Positions 38,993 through 50,170 are shown, numbered from the stretch's first letter. The stretch: 64,000 nucleotides of DNA from Vibrio tubiashii (GCA_000775715.1 JRWQ01000017.1:118149-182148); one strand, 5' to 3'. The notes: generated by a model not told the origin, from the sequence alone. A program made the numbers and translations.

Positions 38993-40327
38993 ATGGCTAA
39001 GAAACCAGGACAAGATTTTCGTAGTGCTCAGAGCGGCTTAAGTGAACTAAAGTCGCGCTTATTATTCGTAGTGGGTGCTCTTTTAGTATTCCGAGCCGGC
39101 TCTTTTGTGCCGATTCCTGGTATTGACGCAGCTGTACTTGCCGAATTGTTCGAACAGCAAAAAGGTACCATCGTAGAAATGTTTAACATGTTCTCCGGTG
39201 GTGCTCTTGAGCGTGCATCTATATTAGCGTTGGGCATCATGCCGTATATTTCGGCATCTATTGTTGTCCAACTGCTAACTGTAGTTCATCCAGCGTTAGC
39301 TGAACTCAAAAAAGAGGGTGAAGCAGGCCGTCGTAAGATCAGCCAATATACACGCTACGGCACGCTTGTACTTGCAACATTCCAAGCTATTGGTATTGCA
39401 ACAGGCTTACCAAACATGGTCGATAATCTGGTTGTTATCAACCAAACCATGTTTACGCTAATTGCTACCGTAAGTTTAGTAACCGGCACCATGTTCCTAA
39501 TGTGGTTAGGTGAACAAATTACAGAGCGCGGAATTGGTAACGGTATCTCGTTACTTATTTTTGCAGGTATTGTTGCTGGATTGCCATCAGCAATCGGTCA
39601 AACAATCGAGCAAGCGCGTCAAGGTGAATTGCATGTACTTCTTCTGCTGTTGATTGGTGTACTTGCTTTCGCGGTAATTTATTTCGTTGTTTTCATGGAG
39701 CGTGGTCAACGTCGTATCGTTGTTAACTACGCGAAGCGTCAACAAGGTCGTAAAGTATTTGCTGCACAAAGCACTCACCTGCCACTTAAAATTAATATGG
39801 CAGGTGTTATTCCAGCAATCTTCGCATCAAGTATTATCTTGTTCCCAGGAACACTGGCTCAGTGGTTTGGTCAGAACGGTGAGAGCAGCACGTTTGGTTG
39901 GTTAACTGACGTGTCTTTGGCTCTTAGCCCAGGTCAGCCTCTGTATGTAATGCTTTATGCAGCAGCTATCATTTTCTTCTGTTTCTTCTACACGGCGTTG
40001 GTTTTCAACCCGCGTGAAACAGCAGATAATTTGAAGAAGTCCGGTGCATTCGTACCCGGCATCCGCCCAGGTGAGCAGACAGCGAAATATATTGATAAAG
40101 TAATGACGCGACTAACCCTTGCGGGCGCGCTTTACATTACCTTTATCTGTCTGATTCCAGAGTTCATGATGGTCGCGTGGAACGTACGTTTCTACTTCGG
40201 CGGTACATCACTACTTATCGTAGTGGTTGTAATTATGGACTTTATGGCACAGGTACAGACTCATCTGATGTCTCAACAGTATGATTCTGTGTTGAAGAAG
40301 GCAAATCTGAAAGGCTATGGCCGTTAA
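38993..40327 (+). CDS. secY: Preprotein translocase subunit SecY
   Basis: SecY is the channel-forming subunit of the SecYEG translocon in the inner membrane. The 444 residues have ten membrane segments. The plug region follows [13 protein letters not shown]; pore-ring segments [13 protein letters not shown] and [18 protein letters not shown] and the cytoplasmic loops for SecA and ribosome ([20 protein letters not shown]) are all present. ACGAGG precedes the ATG. Confidence 0.98.
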   Translation: MAKKPGQDFRSAQSGLSELKSRLLFVVGALLVFRAGSFVPIPGIDAAVLAELFEQQKGTIVEMFNMFSGGALERASILALGIMPYISASIVVQLLTVVHPALAELKKEGEAGRRKISQYTRYGTLVLATFQAIGIATGLPNMVDNLVVINQTMFTLIATVSLVTGTMFLMWLGEQITERGIGNGISLLIFAGIVAGLPSAIGQTIEQARQGELHVLLLLLIGVLAFAVIYFVVFMERGQRRIVVNYAKRQQGRKVFAAQSTHLPLKINMAGVIPAIFASSIILFPGTLAQWFGQNGESSTFGWLTDVSLALSPGQPLYVMLYAAAIIFFCFFYTALVFNPRETADNLKKSGAFVPGIRPGEQTAKYIDKVMTRLTLAGALYITFICLIPEFMMVAWNVRFYFGGTSLLIVVVVIMDFMAQVQTHLMSQQYDSVLKKANLKGYGR

Positions 40328-40366
40328 TTCGGCGGTAGACTCAGATTTCATTTACGGAGTTTAGCA

Positions 40367-40480
40367 ATGAAAGTTCGTGCTTCCGTTAAAAAAATCTGCC
40401 GTAACTGTAAAGTTATCAAGCGTAACGGTGTCGTTCGCGTGATTTGCAGTGAGCCAAAGCACAAGCAGCGCCAAGGCTAA
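40367..40480 (+). CDS. rpmJ: 50S ribosomal protein L36 (zinc form)
   Basis: A 37-residue gene running from ATG 40367 to TAA 40480: starts [17 protein letters not shown] and ends PKHKQRQG. Cys11, Cys14, Cys27 and His32 form the zinc-ribbon set, so this is the zinc-dependent L36 type. ACGGAG precedes the ATG. It links spc (secY) to the alpha operon. Confidence 0.96.
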
Positions 40481-40507
40481 TTAAGCAGAAATTTTTACTT
40501 GAAATAT

Positions 40508-40543
40508 AAGGTAGTGTCGAGTATATTCCTCGGCCTACCTTTT
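40508..40543 (+). terminator. Terminator-like hairpin after rpmJ
   Basis: AAGGTAG/CTACCTTTT with an inner CGAG/CTCG pair. It may partly terminate the spc transcript before the alpha genes. Confidence 0.6.
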
Positions 40544-40544
40544 G

Positions 40545-40650
40545 CGTGCAAAAGAAGTAGCATTCCGCAGCGTATCCATAACGGGCTTTGCTGCGGCTAT
40601 TCTTTTTAGAAAATTTGGAGTGAATAATGGCCCGTATTGCAGGCATTAAC
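40545..40650 (+). promoter_or_regulatory. Alpha operon leader (S4-binding, Alpha_RBS type)
   Basis: The region from TGCGTGCAAAAG to the rpsM start contains ACGGGCTTTGCTGCGG and then a spaced TTGGAGTGAATAATGG. This resembles the E. coli alpha-operon pseudoknot bound by S4, which has ACGGGCTTTTCAGCAT in the same place. The first rpsM codons are also part of that element. Confidence 0.65.
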
Positions 40651-40983
40651 ATTCCTGATCAAAAACATGCTGTAATCGCACTAACTGCGATCTACGGTAT
40701 CGGTAAGACTCGCTCTCAAGCTATCCTAGCTGAAGTGGGCATTGCTGAAGATGTTAAGATCAGTGAACTAACTGAAGAGCAGATCGATCAACTGCGTGAT
40801 GGTGTAGCTAAGTACACTGTAGAAGGTGATCTACGTCGTGAAGTATCTATGAACATCAAGCGTCTTATGGACCTTGGCTGTTACCGTGGTCTTCGTCATC
40901 GTCGCAGTCTACCACTACGTGGACAGCGTACTAAAACCAATGCTCGCACCCGTAAGGGTCCGCGTAAGCCGATCAAGAAATAA
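40627..40983 (+). CDS. rpsM: 30S ribosomal protein S13
   Basis: S13 (118 residues), [34 protein letters not shown], with the C-terminal [21 protein letters not shown] that reaches P-site tRNA. First gene of the alpha operon; TTTGGAG precedes it. Confidence 0.98.
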   Translation: MARIAGINIPDQKHAVIALTAIYGIGKTRSQAILAEVGIAEDVKISELTEEQIDQLRDGVAKYTVEGDLRREVSMNIKRLMDLGCYRGLRHRRSLPLRGQRTKTNARTRKGPRKPIKK

Positions 40984-40995
40984 TCGGGAAGGTAG

Positions 40996-41391
<396 letters not shown>

Positions 41392-41418
41392 CGTTTTTTA
41401 GATTACTGGAGAAAGATC

Positions 41419-42039
41419 ATGGCAAGATATTTGGGTCCTAAGCTGAAGCTTAGCCGTCGCGAAGGTACTGACTTATTCCTTAAGTCTGGTGTACGCGCGA
41501 TCGATACCAAGTGTAAAATTGATAACGCACCAGGTGTACACGGCGCTCGTCGCGGTCGTCTATCTGAGTATGGCGTTCAGCTTCGTGAGAAGCAAAAAGT
41601 TCGTCGTATGTACGGCGTTCTAGAAAAACAATTCCGTAACTACTACAAAGAAGCTGCTCGCCTTAAAGGCAACACAGGTGAAAACCTGCTTCAGCTTCTT
41701 GAAGGTCGTCTTGATAACGTAGTTTACCGCATGGGCTTTGGTGCAACTCGCGCTGAATCTCGTCAGCTAGTTAGCCACAAAGCTATCCTAGTTAACGGTA
41801 AAGTTGTAAACATTCCTTCTTTCAAAGTTGCGGCTAACGACGTTGTTTCTATCCGCGAGAAAGCTAAACAGCAATCTCGTATTAAGGCTGCTCTAGAAGT
41901 TGCTGAACAACGTGAAAAACCAACTTGGATTGAAGTAGATGGTGGTAAGATGGAAGGTACGTTCAAGCGTATGCCTGAGCGTTCAGATCTATCTGCTGAC
42001 ATCAACGAACAATTGATCGTCGAGCTTTACTCTAAGTAA
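41419..42039 (+). CDS. rpsD: 30S ribosomal protein S4
   Basis: S4 (206 residues), [35 protein letters not shown], with the S4 RNA-binding domain [32 protein letters not shown]. It starts 16S assembly and represses the alpha operon in E. coli. This is the zinc-free form; only one N-terminal Cys remains. Confidence 0.98.
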   Translation: MARYLGPKLKLSRREGTDLFLKSGVRAIDTKCKIDNAPGVHGARRGRLSEYGVQLREKQKVRRMYGVLEKQFRNYYKEAARLKGNTGENLLQLLEGRLDNVVYRMGFGATRAESRQLVSHKAILVNGKVVNIPSFKVAANDVVSIREKAKQQSRIKAALEVAEQREKPTWIEVDGGKMEGTFKRMPERSDLSADINEQLIVELYSK

Positions 42040-42063
42040 GGTTTAAATTAAAGAGAGGACACA

Positions 42064-43056
42064 ATGCAGGGTTCTGTAACAGAATTTCTTAAGCCACGTC
42101 TTGTTGACATCGAACAGGTTAGCACGACTCACGCAAAAGTAACTCTTGAGCCATTAGAGCGTGGTTTTGGCCATACTCTTGGTAATGCACTTCGCCGTAT
42201 TCTTCTATCTTCTATGCCAGGTTGTGCTGTAACAGAAGTAGAAATTGAAGGCGTACTTCATGAGTACAGCACTAAAGAAGGCGTTCAAGAAGATATTCTT
42301 GAAATCCTACTTAACCTTAAAGGTTTAGCTGTACGCGTTGCCGAAGGCAAAGATGAAGTGTTCATTACTTTGAACAAATCAGGCTCGGGCCCTGTGGTTG
42401 CAGGTGACATCACCCATGATGGTGATGTAGAGATCGCTAACCCTGAACACGTTATTTGTCACCTAACGGATGACAACGCTGAGATCGCTATGCGTATCAA
42501 AGTTGAACGTGGTCGTGGTTATGTTCCAGCTTCAGCTCGTATCCATACTGAAGAAGATGAGCGCCCTATTGGTCGCCTTCTGGTTGACGCTACGTACAGC
42601 CCAGTAGATAAGATTGCTTACTCTGTAGAAGCAGCTCGTGTAGAGCAGCGTACAGACTTAGACAAACTTGTCATCGACATGGAAACGAACGGTACTCTAG
42701 ACCCTGAGGAAGCAATCCGTCGTGCAGCTACTATCCTAGCTGAACAATTGGATGCGTTCGTAGATCTTCGTGATGTACGTGTACCTGAGGAGAAGGAAGA
42801 GAAGCCAGAATTCGATCCGATCCTACTGCGTCCTGTAGACGATCTTGAACTAACAGTTCGCTCTGCTAACTGTCTGAAAGCAGAAGCGATTCACTACATC
42901 GGTGATCTTGTACAGCGTACTGAGGTTGAGCTACTTAAAACGCCTAACCTGGGTAAAAAATCTCTTACAGAGATCAAAGACGTACTTGCATCACGTGGTC
43001 TTTCTCTGGGCATGCGCCTAGAAAACTGGCCACCAGCGTCTATCGCTGAAGATTAA
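42064..43056 (+). CDS. rpoA: RNA polymerase alpha subunit
   Basis: RpoA (330 residues) assembles RNA polymerase. The N-terminal dimerisation domain has [26 protein letters not shown]. The C-terminal domain (about 250-320) has [43 protein letters not shown], including the Arg and Asn-Cys-Leu-Lys residues that contact UP elements and Crp. It starts 25 bases after rpsD. Confidence 0.99.
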   Translation: MQGSVTEFLKPRLVDIEQVSTTHAKVTLEPLERGFGHTLGNALRRILLSSMPGCAVTEVEIEGVLHEYSTKEGVQEDILEILLNLKGLAVRVAEGKDEVFITLNKSGSGPVVAGDITHDGDVEIANPEHVICHLTDDNAEIAMRIKVERGRGYVPASARIHTEEDERPIGRLLVDATYSPVDKIAYSVEAARVEQRTDLDKLVIDMETNGTLDPEEAIRRAATILAEQLDAFVDLRDVRVPEEKEEKPEFDPILLRPVDDLELTVRSANCLKAEAIHYIGDLVQRTEVELLKTPNLGKKSLTEIKDVLASRGLSLGMRLENWPPASIAED

Positions 43057-43082
43057 TCGATAATAGTTAGAAGGATTAGGTC

Positions 43083-43463
43083 ATGCGCCATCGTAAGAGT
43101 GGTCGTCAACTCAACCGCAACAGCTCACATCGCAAAGCGATGTTTAGCAACATGGCTAGCTCTCTAGTACGTCATGAAGTTATCAAGACTACATTGCCAA
43201 AAGCAAAAGAGCTACGTCGCGTAGTTGAGCCTTTGATTACACTAGCTAAGACTGACAGCGTTGCTAACCGTCGTCTAGCATTTGCACGTACTCGTGACAA
43301 CGAAGTAGTTGCAAAACTGTTTAACGAACTAGGTCCACGTTTTGCTGCTCGTCAGGGCGGTTACACTCGTATCCTAAAAGCTGGTTTCCGTACTGGTGAT
43401 AAAGCTCCAATGGCTTACATTGAGCTTGTAGATCGCCCAGCTGCTGAAGAAGCTGCTGAGTAA
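43083..43463 (+). CDS. rplQ: 50S ribosomal protein L17
   Basis: L17 (126 residues), [47 protein letters not shown], located near the tunnel exit. AAGGATTAGG precedes it. Last gene of the alpha operon. Confidence 0.98.
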   Translation: MRHRKSGRQLNRNSSHRKAMFSNMASSLVRHEVIKTTLPKAKELRRVVEPLITLAKTDSVANRRLAFARTRDNEVVAKLFNELGPRFAARQGGYTRILKAGFRTGDKAPMAYIELVDRPAAEEAAE

Positions 43464-43480
43464 TCAGGTTCGTAAGAACA

Positions 43481-43510
43481 AAAAAAGCCGAGCATTAGCT
43501 CGGCTTTTTT
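43481..43510 (+). terminator. Terminator of the alpha operon
   Basis: AAAAAAGCCGAGC pairs with GCTCGGCTTTTTT around ATTA. Confidence 0.95.
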
Positions 43511-43551
43511 GTACCTGAAATACCGATCTGAGTAAGTAGATATCAGAGAGT

Positions 43552-43580
43552 ATAAAAACGGCGACACAATGGTCGCCGTT
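43552..43580 (-). terminator. Terminator of fklB
   Basis: On the minus strand AACGGCGAC/GTCGCCGTT around CATTGT, followed by TTTAT. Confidence 0.85.
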
Positions 43581-43605
43581 ATGCATGCTTAGATTTCGCG
43601 AGAAA

Positions 43606-44226
43606 TTAAAGGATGTCTAGAAGTTCAACTTCAAATACTAGAGCTGCAAATGGAGGGATAGCAGCACCTGCGCCACGCTCACCGTATGCTAGGTCTTGTG
43701 GGATGTATAGTTTCCACTTAGAACCTACAGGCATTAGTTGAAGTGCTTCAACCCAACCTTTGATAACACCTGTAACTGGGAATTCAGCTGGTTGACCGCG
43801 TGATACCGAGCTGTCGAAAACAGTACCGTCAGTTAGCTCACCGTGGTAGTGAACGCGTACTTGCTTGTCTGAAGATGGAATTTCGCCAGTACCTTCAGTG
43901 ATGATTTCGTACTGTAGGCCAGACTCAAGAACTGTTACTTCTGGACGAAGAGCGTTGTCTTTTAGGAACGCTTCGCCATCTGCCGCTGCTACTTTAGCTG
44001 CTTCTTGGCGTGCTGCTTCAACGCGAGTGTGTAGCTCTTGTAGTGCGTTGTTGATTTCATCGACTTCGATAGCTGGTTGCTCACCAACTAGTGCAGTTGC
44101 GATACCTGCAGCGATAGCATCTACATTTAAACCTTCAAGACCAGAACCAGCTAGTTGCTGACCCATTTGTAGACCGATACCGTAGCTAGCTTTTTGCTCT
44201 ACAGTCTCAAATTTAACTTCAGACAT
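43606..44226 (-). CDS. fklB: FKBP22-type peptidyl-prolyl cis-trans isomerase
   Basis: The 206-residue protein has an N-terminal dimerisation domain ([27 protein letters not shown], to about 80), a long helix, and a C-terminal FKBP domain from about 110. The FKBP domain shows [52 protein letters not shown] and the closing [24 protein letters not shown]. No signal peptide is seen, so it is cytoplasmic FklB rather than periplasmic FkpA. GAGAGACAAC precedes the ATG. Confidence 0.93.
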   Translation of the reverse strand: MSEVKFETVEQKASYGIGLQMGQQLAGSGLEGLNVDAIAAGIATALVGEQPAIEVDEINNALQELHTRVEAARQEAAKVAAADGEAFLKDNALRPEVTVLESGLQYEIITEGTGEIPSSDKQVRVHYHGELTDGTVFDSSVSRGQPAEFPVTGVIKGWVEALQLMPVGSKWKLYIPQDLAYGERGAGAAIPPFAALVFEVELLDIL

Positions 44227-44455
44227 GTTGTCTCTCTTTATATGGTGTATAAAGGCTAAAGGATACCAGTTATAGCTTTGTTATGAAATGGCTCTATGGA
44301 GAGTTCCGCTATGTCACGTTGTGCGATTAAGATCGTATTTTAACGAACTTTTAGCCAAATTTGACGCTGTTATTACGATAGAGGTATAAAAGTCATATAC
44401 TCATTAGGGCTTGGTTTTTATACTTGTAGCGAAAGCCGTTTGGAGACAAGGTGCG

Positions 44456-45028
44456 ATGAATCGCAGAAAGAAAAAGAAACAACAGCAAGTGGATTATGTT
44501 GAAGTGGCTAAAGCCAAGTTCAACAACATTGATTGGCAAGGTATTAAGCAAACTGCCGTAGATAAATGGCAGCTACTACCAAAGCTGCATCAACGTGCAC
44601 TTATGGTAATGGTGCCGCTATTACTCGTGTTACTTGTTGTACCTATTCCAGATGCACAAACTCAAGACCAATCGGCACCTGCGGCTAACTCTCAGCGGGT
44701 GGAAATTGATATCAATACCCGTAGCCTGAGTGAACAAAAAAGCGAAGAACAGGATTCTTTAGCGTCTAAAGTTTGGCGTGAATACGAAGTAAAAAGTGGT
44801 GATACACTCGCTCAGGTGTTCCGCAGCAATGGCTTGCCGATGGCTGACCTTAATGCTTTGGTTAAAGTTGAAGGTTCCGATAAGCCGCTTAGCCAAATTA
44901 AAAAAGGACAACTGGTTAGATATAAGTTAGCAGAGAATGGCCAGCTTGATATCTTGCAGCTTGAAAAAAGAAATCAGTCTGTGATGTTTTTCCGACTGTC
45001 AGATGGCGGATTTGGTCGCAGCAAGTAA
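44456..45028 (+). CDS. OapA-like, LysM-like peptidoglycan-associated protein
   Basis: The 190-residue protein has a basic N terminus (MNRRKKKKQQQ), one membrane segment at about 47-64, a short linker and a C-terminal opacity-associated protein A domain (VKSGDTLAQVFRSNGLPMADLNALVKVEGSDKPLSQIKKGQLVRYK). That domain is LysM-like, and relatives bind peptidoglycan or act in cell separation. The frame opens at 44411, but GGAGACAAGGTG lies before the ATG at 44456, which starts the basic segment. Its last 55 bases overlap the convergent DMT transporter. Confidence 0.82.
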   Translation: MNRRKKKKQQQVDYVEVAKAKFNNIDWQGIKQTAVDKWQLLPKLHQRALMVMVPLLLVLLVVPIPDAQTQDQSAPAANSQRVEIDINTRSLSEQKSEEQDSLASKVWREYEVKSGDTLAQVFRSNGLPMADLNALVKVEGSDKPLSQIKKGQLVRYKLAENGQLDILQLEKRNQSVMFFRLSDGGFGRSK

Positions 45029-45882
45029 TTGACTCTAAATAGTTTGAGTAATGCTTTCCATGGTATTAGGGGGAGGATAATCATCACTATCCCTAATGCT
45101 GTTAGCCAATCTGGCACTTCATCAAACCACATCACACCAAATAGCGCGACAAACACTAACCCCGAATTTTCGGCTACTGCGATAGCGCTGGCTGGCGAGC
45201 GTTGGTAGGCCATCACCGCAAAACCATTGTAAGTCAGAATCAATGTGGCACTGGCTAAGATTAGTAGTAAGTGGATATTCGATATCGGCTGCCAGTAAAG
45301 CATTGCTAGTATACCTGACACTGGCAATGACAGGACTGATGTCCAAAACAGGGTACTGATGACCGTTTGTTGGTTAGGTAGCTTTCGTGCGCTTATGTTA
45401 AACAGTGCAAGAGTGAAGGTTGTTCCGAGTGCAAACAGCGCTGCCCAGTGAAACTCCGATGGCCTTAGCACCACCATTACCCCAGCAAAGCCAAAAATGG
45501 TTGCCGCACTACGTTGAAGTGTTGATTTCTCTCCAAGTAACACAATCGCTAACGGCAGCATGAGTAGGGGGGCTGCATAGAAGACTGCATTGGCTGTCGC
45601 CAAGGTTAAGTGGGTGATCGCGACAACCATGCATCCACTGCCAATTAGGATCAGGTGCGCTCTGAGCAAATTTAACTTGGGGCTGTACATCTTTCGTTGT
45701 GACTGCGATTGTTTCCACCATAAAGGAAGAATAACCGCCGCTGAGAGTAATTGGCGAATGAAGATGTACTGAAAGGTTGAGACCTCACCATCAAGCAGCT
45801 TCACAGCGACATCGGAAAGAGAAGCTGCAAAGTTGCCAATCACTAGCAGTAGGATAGCGAGATAAGGTGCGGAGAGAGCCAA
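44974..45882 (-). CDS. EamA/DMT family transporter
   Basis: The 302-residue protein has ten hydrophobic segments in two EamA repeats (LLVIGNFAASLSDVAVKLL..., ALFALGTTFTLALFNISARKL...), each ending in the typical PLLMLPLAIVLLGEK / SGLVFVALFGVMWFDEVP segment. Substrate is unknown; relatives export amino acids or metabolites. Its basic C-terminal tail (LLRPNPPSDSRKNITD) is encoded in the overlap with the OapA-like gene. The acetyltransferase gene ends two bases upstream, so these two form an operon. Confidence 0.88.
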   Translation of the reverse strand: MALSAPYLAILLLVIGNFAASLSDVAVKLLDGEVSTFQYIFIRQLLSAAVILPLWWKQSQSQRKMYSPKLNLLRAHLILIGSGCMVVAITHLTLATANAVFYAAPLLMLPLAIVLLGEKSTLQRSAATIFGFAGVMVVLRPSEFHWAALFALGTTFTLALFNISARKLPNQQTVISTLFWTSVLSLPVSGILAMLYWQPISNIHLLLILASATLILTYNGFAVMAYQRSPASAIAVAENSGLVFVALFGVMWFDEVPDWLTALGIVMIILPLIPWKALLKLFRVNYLLRPNPPSDSRKNITD

Positions 45883-45884
45883 GG

Positions 45885-46337
45885 CTATTTTTCCAATTTC
45901 ATATCAATGTGAGGGATATCATCTTCTAAGTACATAGCGGATGTTTGAACAAAACCGTGTCGTTGATAAAAAGAGGCTAAGTGCTCTTGCGCGCCAATTT
46001 CAATCGACTCACCTGGCCATAATGAATCACAATTTGCCAATGCTTGTTGCAGCAGCTTATGACCTAATCCACCCCCTCTATGATTTTCCTTAGTGGCAAC
46101 GCGACCAATACTCACGGATGGATAACTGATTCCTTTCGGTAACAAACGTGCGCAAGCTATTAGCTCATCATCTTGATAACCGAGTAGGTGAAAAACGCCC
46201 AACCGGTGATCTTTATCATCCAGCTCTGGGTAAGGACAAGTTTGCTCGACGACGAAGACGTCAACACGAAGTTTAAGCAGTGAATACAGTTGCTCAGTGG
46301 TGAGGTCGGAAAACGGTTTAAGCTGCCAAGTAATCAT
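45885..46337 (-). CDS. elaA: ElaA-like GNAT acetyltransferase
   Basis: The 150-residue protein matches ElaA: MITWQLKPFSDLTTEQLYSLLKLRVDVFVVEQTCPYPELDDKD, then the acetyl-CoA motif IGRVATKENHRGGGLGHKLLQQAL (RGGGLG loop), and AQEHLASFYQRHGF. GNAT enzymes acetylate amines; ElaA's target is not established. It precedes the DMT transporter by two bases. Confidence 0.88.
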   Translation of the reverse strand: MITWQLKPFSDLTTEQLYSLLKLRVDVFVVEQTCPYPELDDKDHRLGVFHLLGYQDDELIACARLLPKGISYPSVSIGRVATKENHRGGGLGHKLLQQALANCDSLWPGESIEIGAQEHLASFYQRHGFVQTSAMYLEDDIPHIDMKLEK

Positions 46338-46407
46338 TGTTTATCTGTCTTGCTGTTGTTGATATCGTCAATGTAGCAAGACAGCTTTCGATGAGCATTA
46401 ACAATTG

Positions 46408-46971
46408 TTAACTTTGGCTGCGCTTTTTGATTCGGCTTAGGCTGATTGGAGTAATTCCAAGATACGCTGCGATTTGATAATCGTTGAGTCGTTCAAGTAA
46501 GTATGGGTAATGCTGGCAGAACAGTGCATAACGCTCTTCTGGGCTGTAGAGCAACATAAAGCGTTCTTTGTTTTCTTTATACATCAGCTGAGTTTCAAGC
46601 AGCTTGAGGTAAATGCCGTGTTTTTGTTCGCGCCATACCCTTAAGGTCTCAATAGGTAATGAGAGTAGGGTGCACTGGGTTAGAGACTCAAGCAAGTATG
46701 GGGAAGGTTGTTGGTTGACCAAGCTCTCAAAACCGATGATCCAGTCATTCTCCCAATAGAACTCTTTGCTGAACTCTTTGCCTTTATCGGTTAGGTATGC
46801 CGAGTGGCACATTCCATCTAATAAAAAGAAAATCTCTTCAGCGACTTCCCCTTGATGCAACAGAATGTGGCGAGTTGGTAGTTCAATCAGTTGCGCTGAT
46901 TGGGTGAGTTGGTCTATTTCAGATTGCGTGAACCCGTTTTGTGACAGTTGCTGATGGAAAGCGTCATACAT
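46408..46971 (-). CDS. Crp/Fnr family transcriptional regulator
   Basis: The protein has a cyclic-nucleotide-binding-type N-terminal domain (LPTRHILLHQGEVAEEIFFLLDGMCHSAYLTDKGKEFSKEFYWENDWIIGFESL) and a short C terminus with a helix-turn-helix-like LNDYQIAAYLGITPISLSRIKK. The ligand-binding arginine of Crp is not evident, so the signal is unknown. The reading frame runs up to 47049, but that would begin inside the cpdB terminator. The ATG at 46971 (MYDAFHQQL) or 47007 (MTALHL) is more likely; I chose 46971. About 187 residues. Confidence 0.72.
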   Translation of the reverse strand: MYDAFHQQLSQNGFTQSEIDQLTQSAQLIELPTRHILLHQGEVAEEIFFLLDGMCHSAYLTDKGKEFSKEFYWENDWIIGFESLVNQQPSPYLLESLTQCTLLSLPIETLRVWREQKHGIYLKLLETQLMYKENKERFMLLYSPEERYALFCQHYPYLLERLNDYQIAAYLGITPISLSRIKKRSQS

Positions 46972-47030
46972 AATGGCAAAAATCTTACGTAGATGAAGAG
47001 CTGTCATTTTAAGATAAACGTTAACTAAGA

Positions 47031-47058
47031 AAAAAGCCGCAATTTTCATTGCGGCTTT
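47031..47058 (-). terminator. Terminator of cpdB
   Basis: On the minus strand AAAGCCGCAAT/ATTGCGGCTTT around GAAA, then TTTTCTT. It lies directly ahead of the Crp/Fnr-family gene. Confidence 0.92.
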
Positions 47059-47077
47059 GAACTATCTAAACAGAAGC

Positions 47078-49039
47078 TTATTTCTGTAGGTCGATTTGGT
47101 AAACACCAAAGCCAACGTCATCCGTCGCAACACGTTTCATTGGGTACTGGCCTTTTTCCTCAATGAACTTCGCTGCTTTCTCACTTGGTGATGTTTCAAA
47201 GCGGATATCTAACTGCTTATCAGACTCAATTGGTGCGAATGTCCAGTTATTGTCTGCGCTTGGCGTTACTTCGCCTTTCTCTTCACTTACGCGAGTAATA
47301 TAAGCAGCAATAACTGAGCGGTTTTCGTCTGGAGAGTCGAACGCAACGAACTCAGAACCAGTGCCTGGGAATTTGTTGCTGTACGCGCGGTAGTTGTTGG
47401 TTGCGATAATGAAGTCTTGCTTCATATCGATTGGCTTGCCTTGGTAAGTCAGGCCAACAATACGCTCAGCGTCCTCGTTAACGACTTTACAGTTGCCATC
47501 ATACTTCGCAGGCTTAGTGACATCGATTTGGTAGTTCACACCGTCTATAACGTCGAAGTTATAAGTGCGGAAACCATCCCAGTCGATAAGCTGCTGTGGA
47601 GCGGTGTTGTTTACATCAATCTGCTTGAACTGACCCGCTGTACACTCGAGCCACTCTTTTACCTCTTTACCGGTTACCTTCATCGCGACAAGCGTATTCG
47701 GGTAAAGGTATAGATCCGCTGCGTTGCGGAAAGTGAGCTGGCCAGATTCAACCTCAGTAAAGTTCGCTGGGTCATTCTTACGCCCGCCCGCTTTAAATGG
47801 CGCTGCGGCAGACAGTACCGGGATATCTGATAGGTCTGGGTCGCCTTGAATAAAGCGCTCAACGTAATCTTTCTGGGCAAGGTTAACGATTTGAACTGTT
47901 GGGTCATCCTGTACAAGGGCCAAGAAGCTGTACATGGCATCGTTAGCTTTACCGATTGGTTGGTTAACGAAATCACGGGTACCTTTGTGATCAGCTTCTA
48001 GTACTTTAACCATTTCTGCATCGGCTTCCGCCAATGACTTTTTGTTTGATTTGTCATAGATAGGGCGAGCTTCTGATTGACCATCAACCACAACCCATTT
48101 GCCATCTTTTTCTTTAAGCTCTAGGTCGATTACACCGACATGGCTACCCCAGCGGCCTGGCATGACAGATGCTACGCCATTGATGGTGCCTTTTTGGTTA
48201 TCAACGCCTTGAATGTTATCGAACCCTTTACCAGGGAATACGGCGTGTGAGTGACCGAAAGCAATCGCATCAATACCTTCAACTTCTGCTAAGTAGTAAG
48301 TTGAGTTTTCTGCGCCATGTTTGTATGGGTCAGCCGCAACACCTGAGTGAGGAATTGCGACGATAACCTCGGCACCCTCTTTTTTCATTTGAGGAACGAG
48401 TTGTTCAGCCATCTCTTTGATGTCTTTCGCGAAAACCTTACCTTCTAGGTTTTTCTTATCCCAAACCATGATTTGTGGTGGAACAAAACCGATGTAGCCC
48501 ACTTTTACTTCATGTTCTGTGCCGTCTACGTCTTTGAAAGTATGAGACTTGATGATATATGGTTTGAAGTAGTGCTCACCGGTTTTCTTATCAAATACGT
48601 TAGCACTGATGTATGGGAAGTCTGCGTCGTTAATGGTTTCGGCAAGAAACTCTAGACCGTAGTTAAACTCGTGGTTACCTATGTTACCCACATCGTAGTC
48701 TAGTTGGTTCATCGCTTTATACACAGGATGAATTTCGCCAACTTCGATGCCTTTAGCCGCCATATAGTCACCCATTGGGCTACCTTGGATTAAGTCACCG
48801 TTGTCAACTAAAACACTGTTTTCAACTTCAGCACGAGCTTGTTTAACGAGGGTAGCAGCACGCGTTAAACCAATCTTTTGTGATGGTTTGTCTTTGTAGT
48901 AGTCGTAATCCATGACATTGGTGTGAATGTCGGTTGTTTCAACGATACGAAGTTTGATCGTATCCGCCATGACTGGGCCTGCCATGGCTAACATGCCACC
49001 CAGTACAGCTAGAGACAGAGGTTTCACTGCTACTTTCAT
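47078..49039 (-). CDS. cpdB: Periplasmic 2',3'-cyclic-nucleotide phosphodiesterase / 3'-nucleotidase
   Basis: CpdB hydrolyses 2',3'-cyclic nucleotides and 3'-nucleotides in the periplasm, salvaging phosphate and nucleosides. The 653-residue precursor has a signal peptide ([25 protein letters not shown]). A metallophosphatase domain follows with [39 protein letters not shown] and FGHSH. The 5'-nucleotidase C-terminal domain covers about 370-600 and includes [29 protein letters not shown] and [17 protein letters not shown] for base stacking. It is followed by a strong terminator and diverges from cobA across 261 bases. Confidence 0.94.
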   Translation of the reverse strand: MKVAVKPLSLAVLGGMLAMAGPVMADTIKLRIVETTDIHTNVMDYDYYKDKPSQKIGLTRAATLVKQARAEVENSVLVDNGDLIQGSPMGDYMAAKGIEVGEIHPVYKAMNQLDYDVGNIGNHEFNYGLEFLAETINDADFPYISANVFDKKTGEHYFKPYIIKSHTFKDVDGTEHEVKVGYIGFVPPQIMVWDKKNLEGKVFAKDIKEMAEQLVPQMKKEGAEVIVAIPHSGVAADPYKHGAENSTYYLAEVEGIDAIAFGHSHAVFPGKGFDNIQGVDNQKGTINGVASVMPGRWGSHVGVIDLELKEKDGKWVVVDGQSEARPIYDKSNKKSLAEADAEMVKVLEADHKGTRDFVNQPIGKANDAMYSFLALVQDDPTVQIVNLAQKDYVERFIQGDPDLSDIPVLSAAAPFKAGGRKNDPANFTEVESGQLTFRNAADLYLYPNTLVAMKVTGKEVKEWLECTAGQFKQIDVNNTAPQQLIDWDGFRTYNFDVIDGVNYQIDVTKPAKYDGNCKVVNEDAERIVGLTYQGKPIDMKQDFIIATNNYRAYSNKFPGTGSEFVAFDSPDENRSVIAAYITRVSEEKGEVTPSADNNWTFAPIESDKQLDIRFETSPSEKAAKFIEEKGQYPMKRVATDDVGFGVYQIDLQK

Positions 49040-49300
49040 TTTTATGCTCCGATAGCTTTAATAAGACGTTGCATAATGTAACAAAATGCAATGAAACAAT
49101 GATTACACTCAGCATTAAAATGTGACTTTAAGCGTTTGCTGTATGGGGTTCTGCTGTGAATCTCTCAGAATTGAATAAAGGTTAATCAGTGGTTGAAAAG
49201 TTGGCTTATCAGGATTTGATATAAAAAATGAAATTTTAGAATTTCAGGTAATATGACTAGAGCGCCATAATGCCTTCATAGATTAAATGAGGATGACATT

Positions 49301-50170
49301 ATGGCGAGCAGGGATACGGTTTCGCAATTTCCGTTAAGCAGTCAGCGTACACCGCGAAGCAAGCAGGCCGATCTTAATACCTTAGGCCAAAGTGTTCTGG
49401 GTCAAGGAGAGGTTGCACTTATTGGTGCAGGTCCGGGTGATTTGGAACTGCTAACTATTAAAGCACTGCGCTTTCTTCAACAAGCCGATGTTGTTCTCTA
49501 TGACTATCTGGTATCTGACGACATTATGTCTTTGATACCTAGCGATACGATTCAAGTCTGTGTCGGTAAACGTGCCGGTCACCATAGTGTTCCTCAAGAA
49601 AAAACCAACCAACTTCTGCTCGACTTTGCGCTACAAGGTTATCGTGTGGTGCGTATTAAGGGCGGTGATCCGTTTATCTTCGGTCGTGGTGGCGAAGAAC
49701 TTGAAGTGCTCGCTGATGCTGGCATCTCTTTTCAGGTTGTACCGGGGATTACTGCAGCAGCAGGAGCGACAGCATACGCCGGCATTCCTCTTACTCACCG
49801 TGACTATGCTCAGTCAGCCATGTTCATTACTGGCCATTTAAAAGCAGAAAGTGATCAAATGGATTGGTCTACCCTCGCTCGAGGTAATCAAACTCTAGTG
49901 ATCTACATGGGGTTGATGAAGTCCGAGTACATCCAGAGTCAGTTAATTGAACACGGTCGTCAGCCAGATACACCTATCGCGATCATCGAACGTGGCACAC
50001 ATAGCCAACAGAAAATATTCAAAGGTCAGCTTGCTGAGCTCGCTGATCTTGCCAAAGACGCACAGTCACCTTCTCTTATCGTCATTGGAGAGGTGGTTGC
50101 TTTGTCGGAGAAACTTGCTTGGTTTGAACCTCAAGCGAAAAAGACCGAACTTCAGCGTCAATCAGCCTAA
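49301..50170 (+). CDS. cobA: Uroporphyrinogen-III C-methyltransferase
   Basis: SUMT methylates uroporphyrinogen III twice to precorrin-2, the branch point to siroheme, the cofactor of CysI. The 289 residues carry [68 protein letters not shown] and [23 protein letters not shown], all family blocks. It is the single-domain form, without the CysG oxidase/ferrochelatase part. GAGGATG precedes the ATG. It heads the cobA-cysD-cysN-permease-cysC operon. The 49040-49300 gap with cpdB is AT-rich; no clear CysB site was identified. Confidence 0.95.
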   Translation: MASRDTVSQFPLSSQRTPRSKQADLNTLGQSVLGQGEVALIGAGPGDLELLTIKALRFLQQADVVLYDYLVSDDIMSLIPSDTIQVCVGKRAGHHSVPQEKTNQLLLDFALQGYRVVRIKGGDPFIFGRGGEELEVLADAGISFQVVPGITAAAGATAYAGIPLTHRDYAQSAMFITGHLKAESDQMDWSTLARGNQTLVIYMGLMKSEYIQSQLIEHGRQPDTPIAIIERGTHSQQKIFKGQLAELADLAKDAQSPSLIVIGEVVALSEKLAWFEPQAKKTELQRQSA

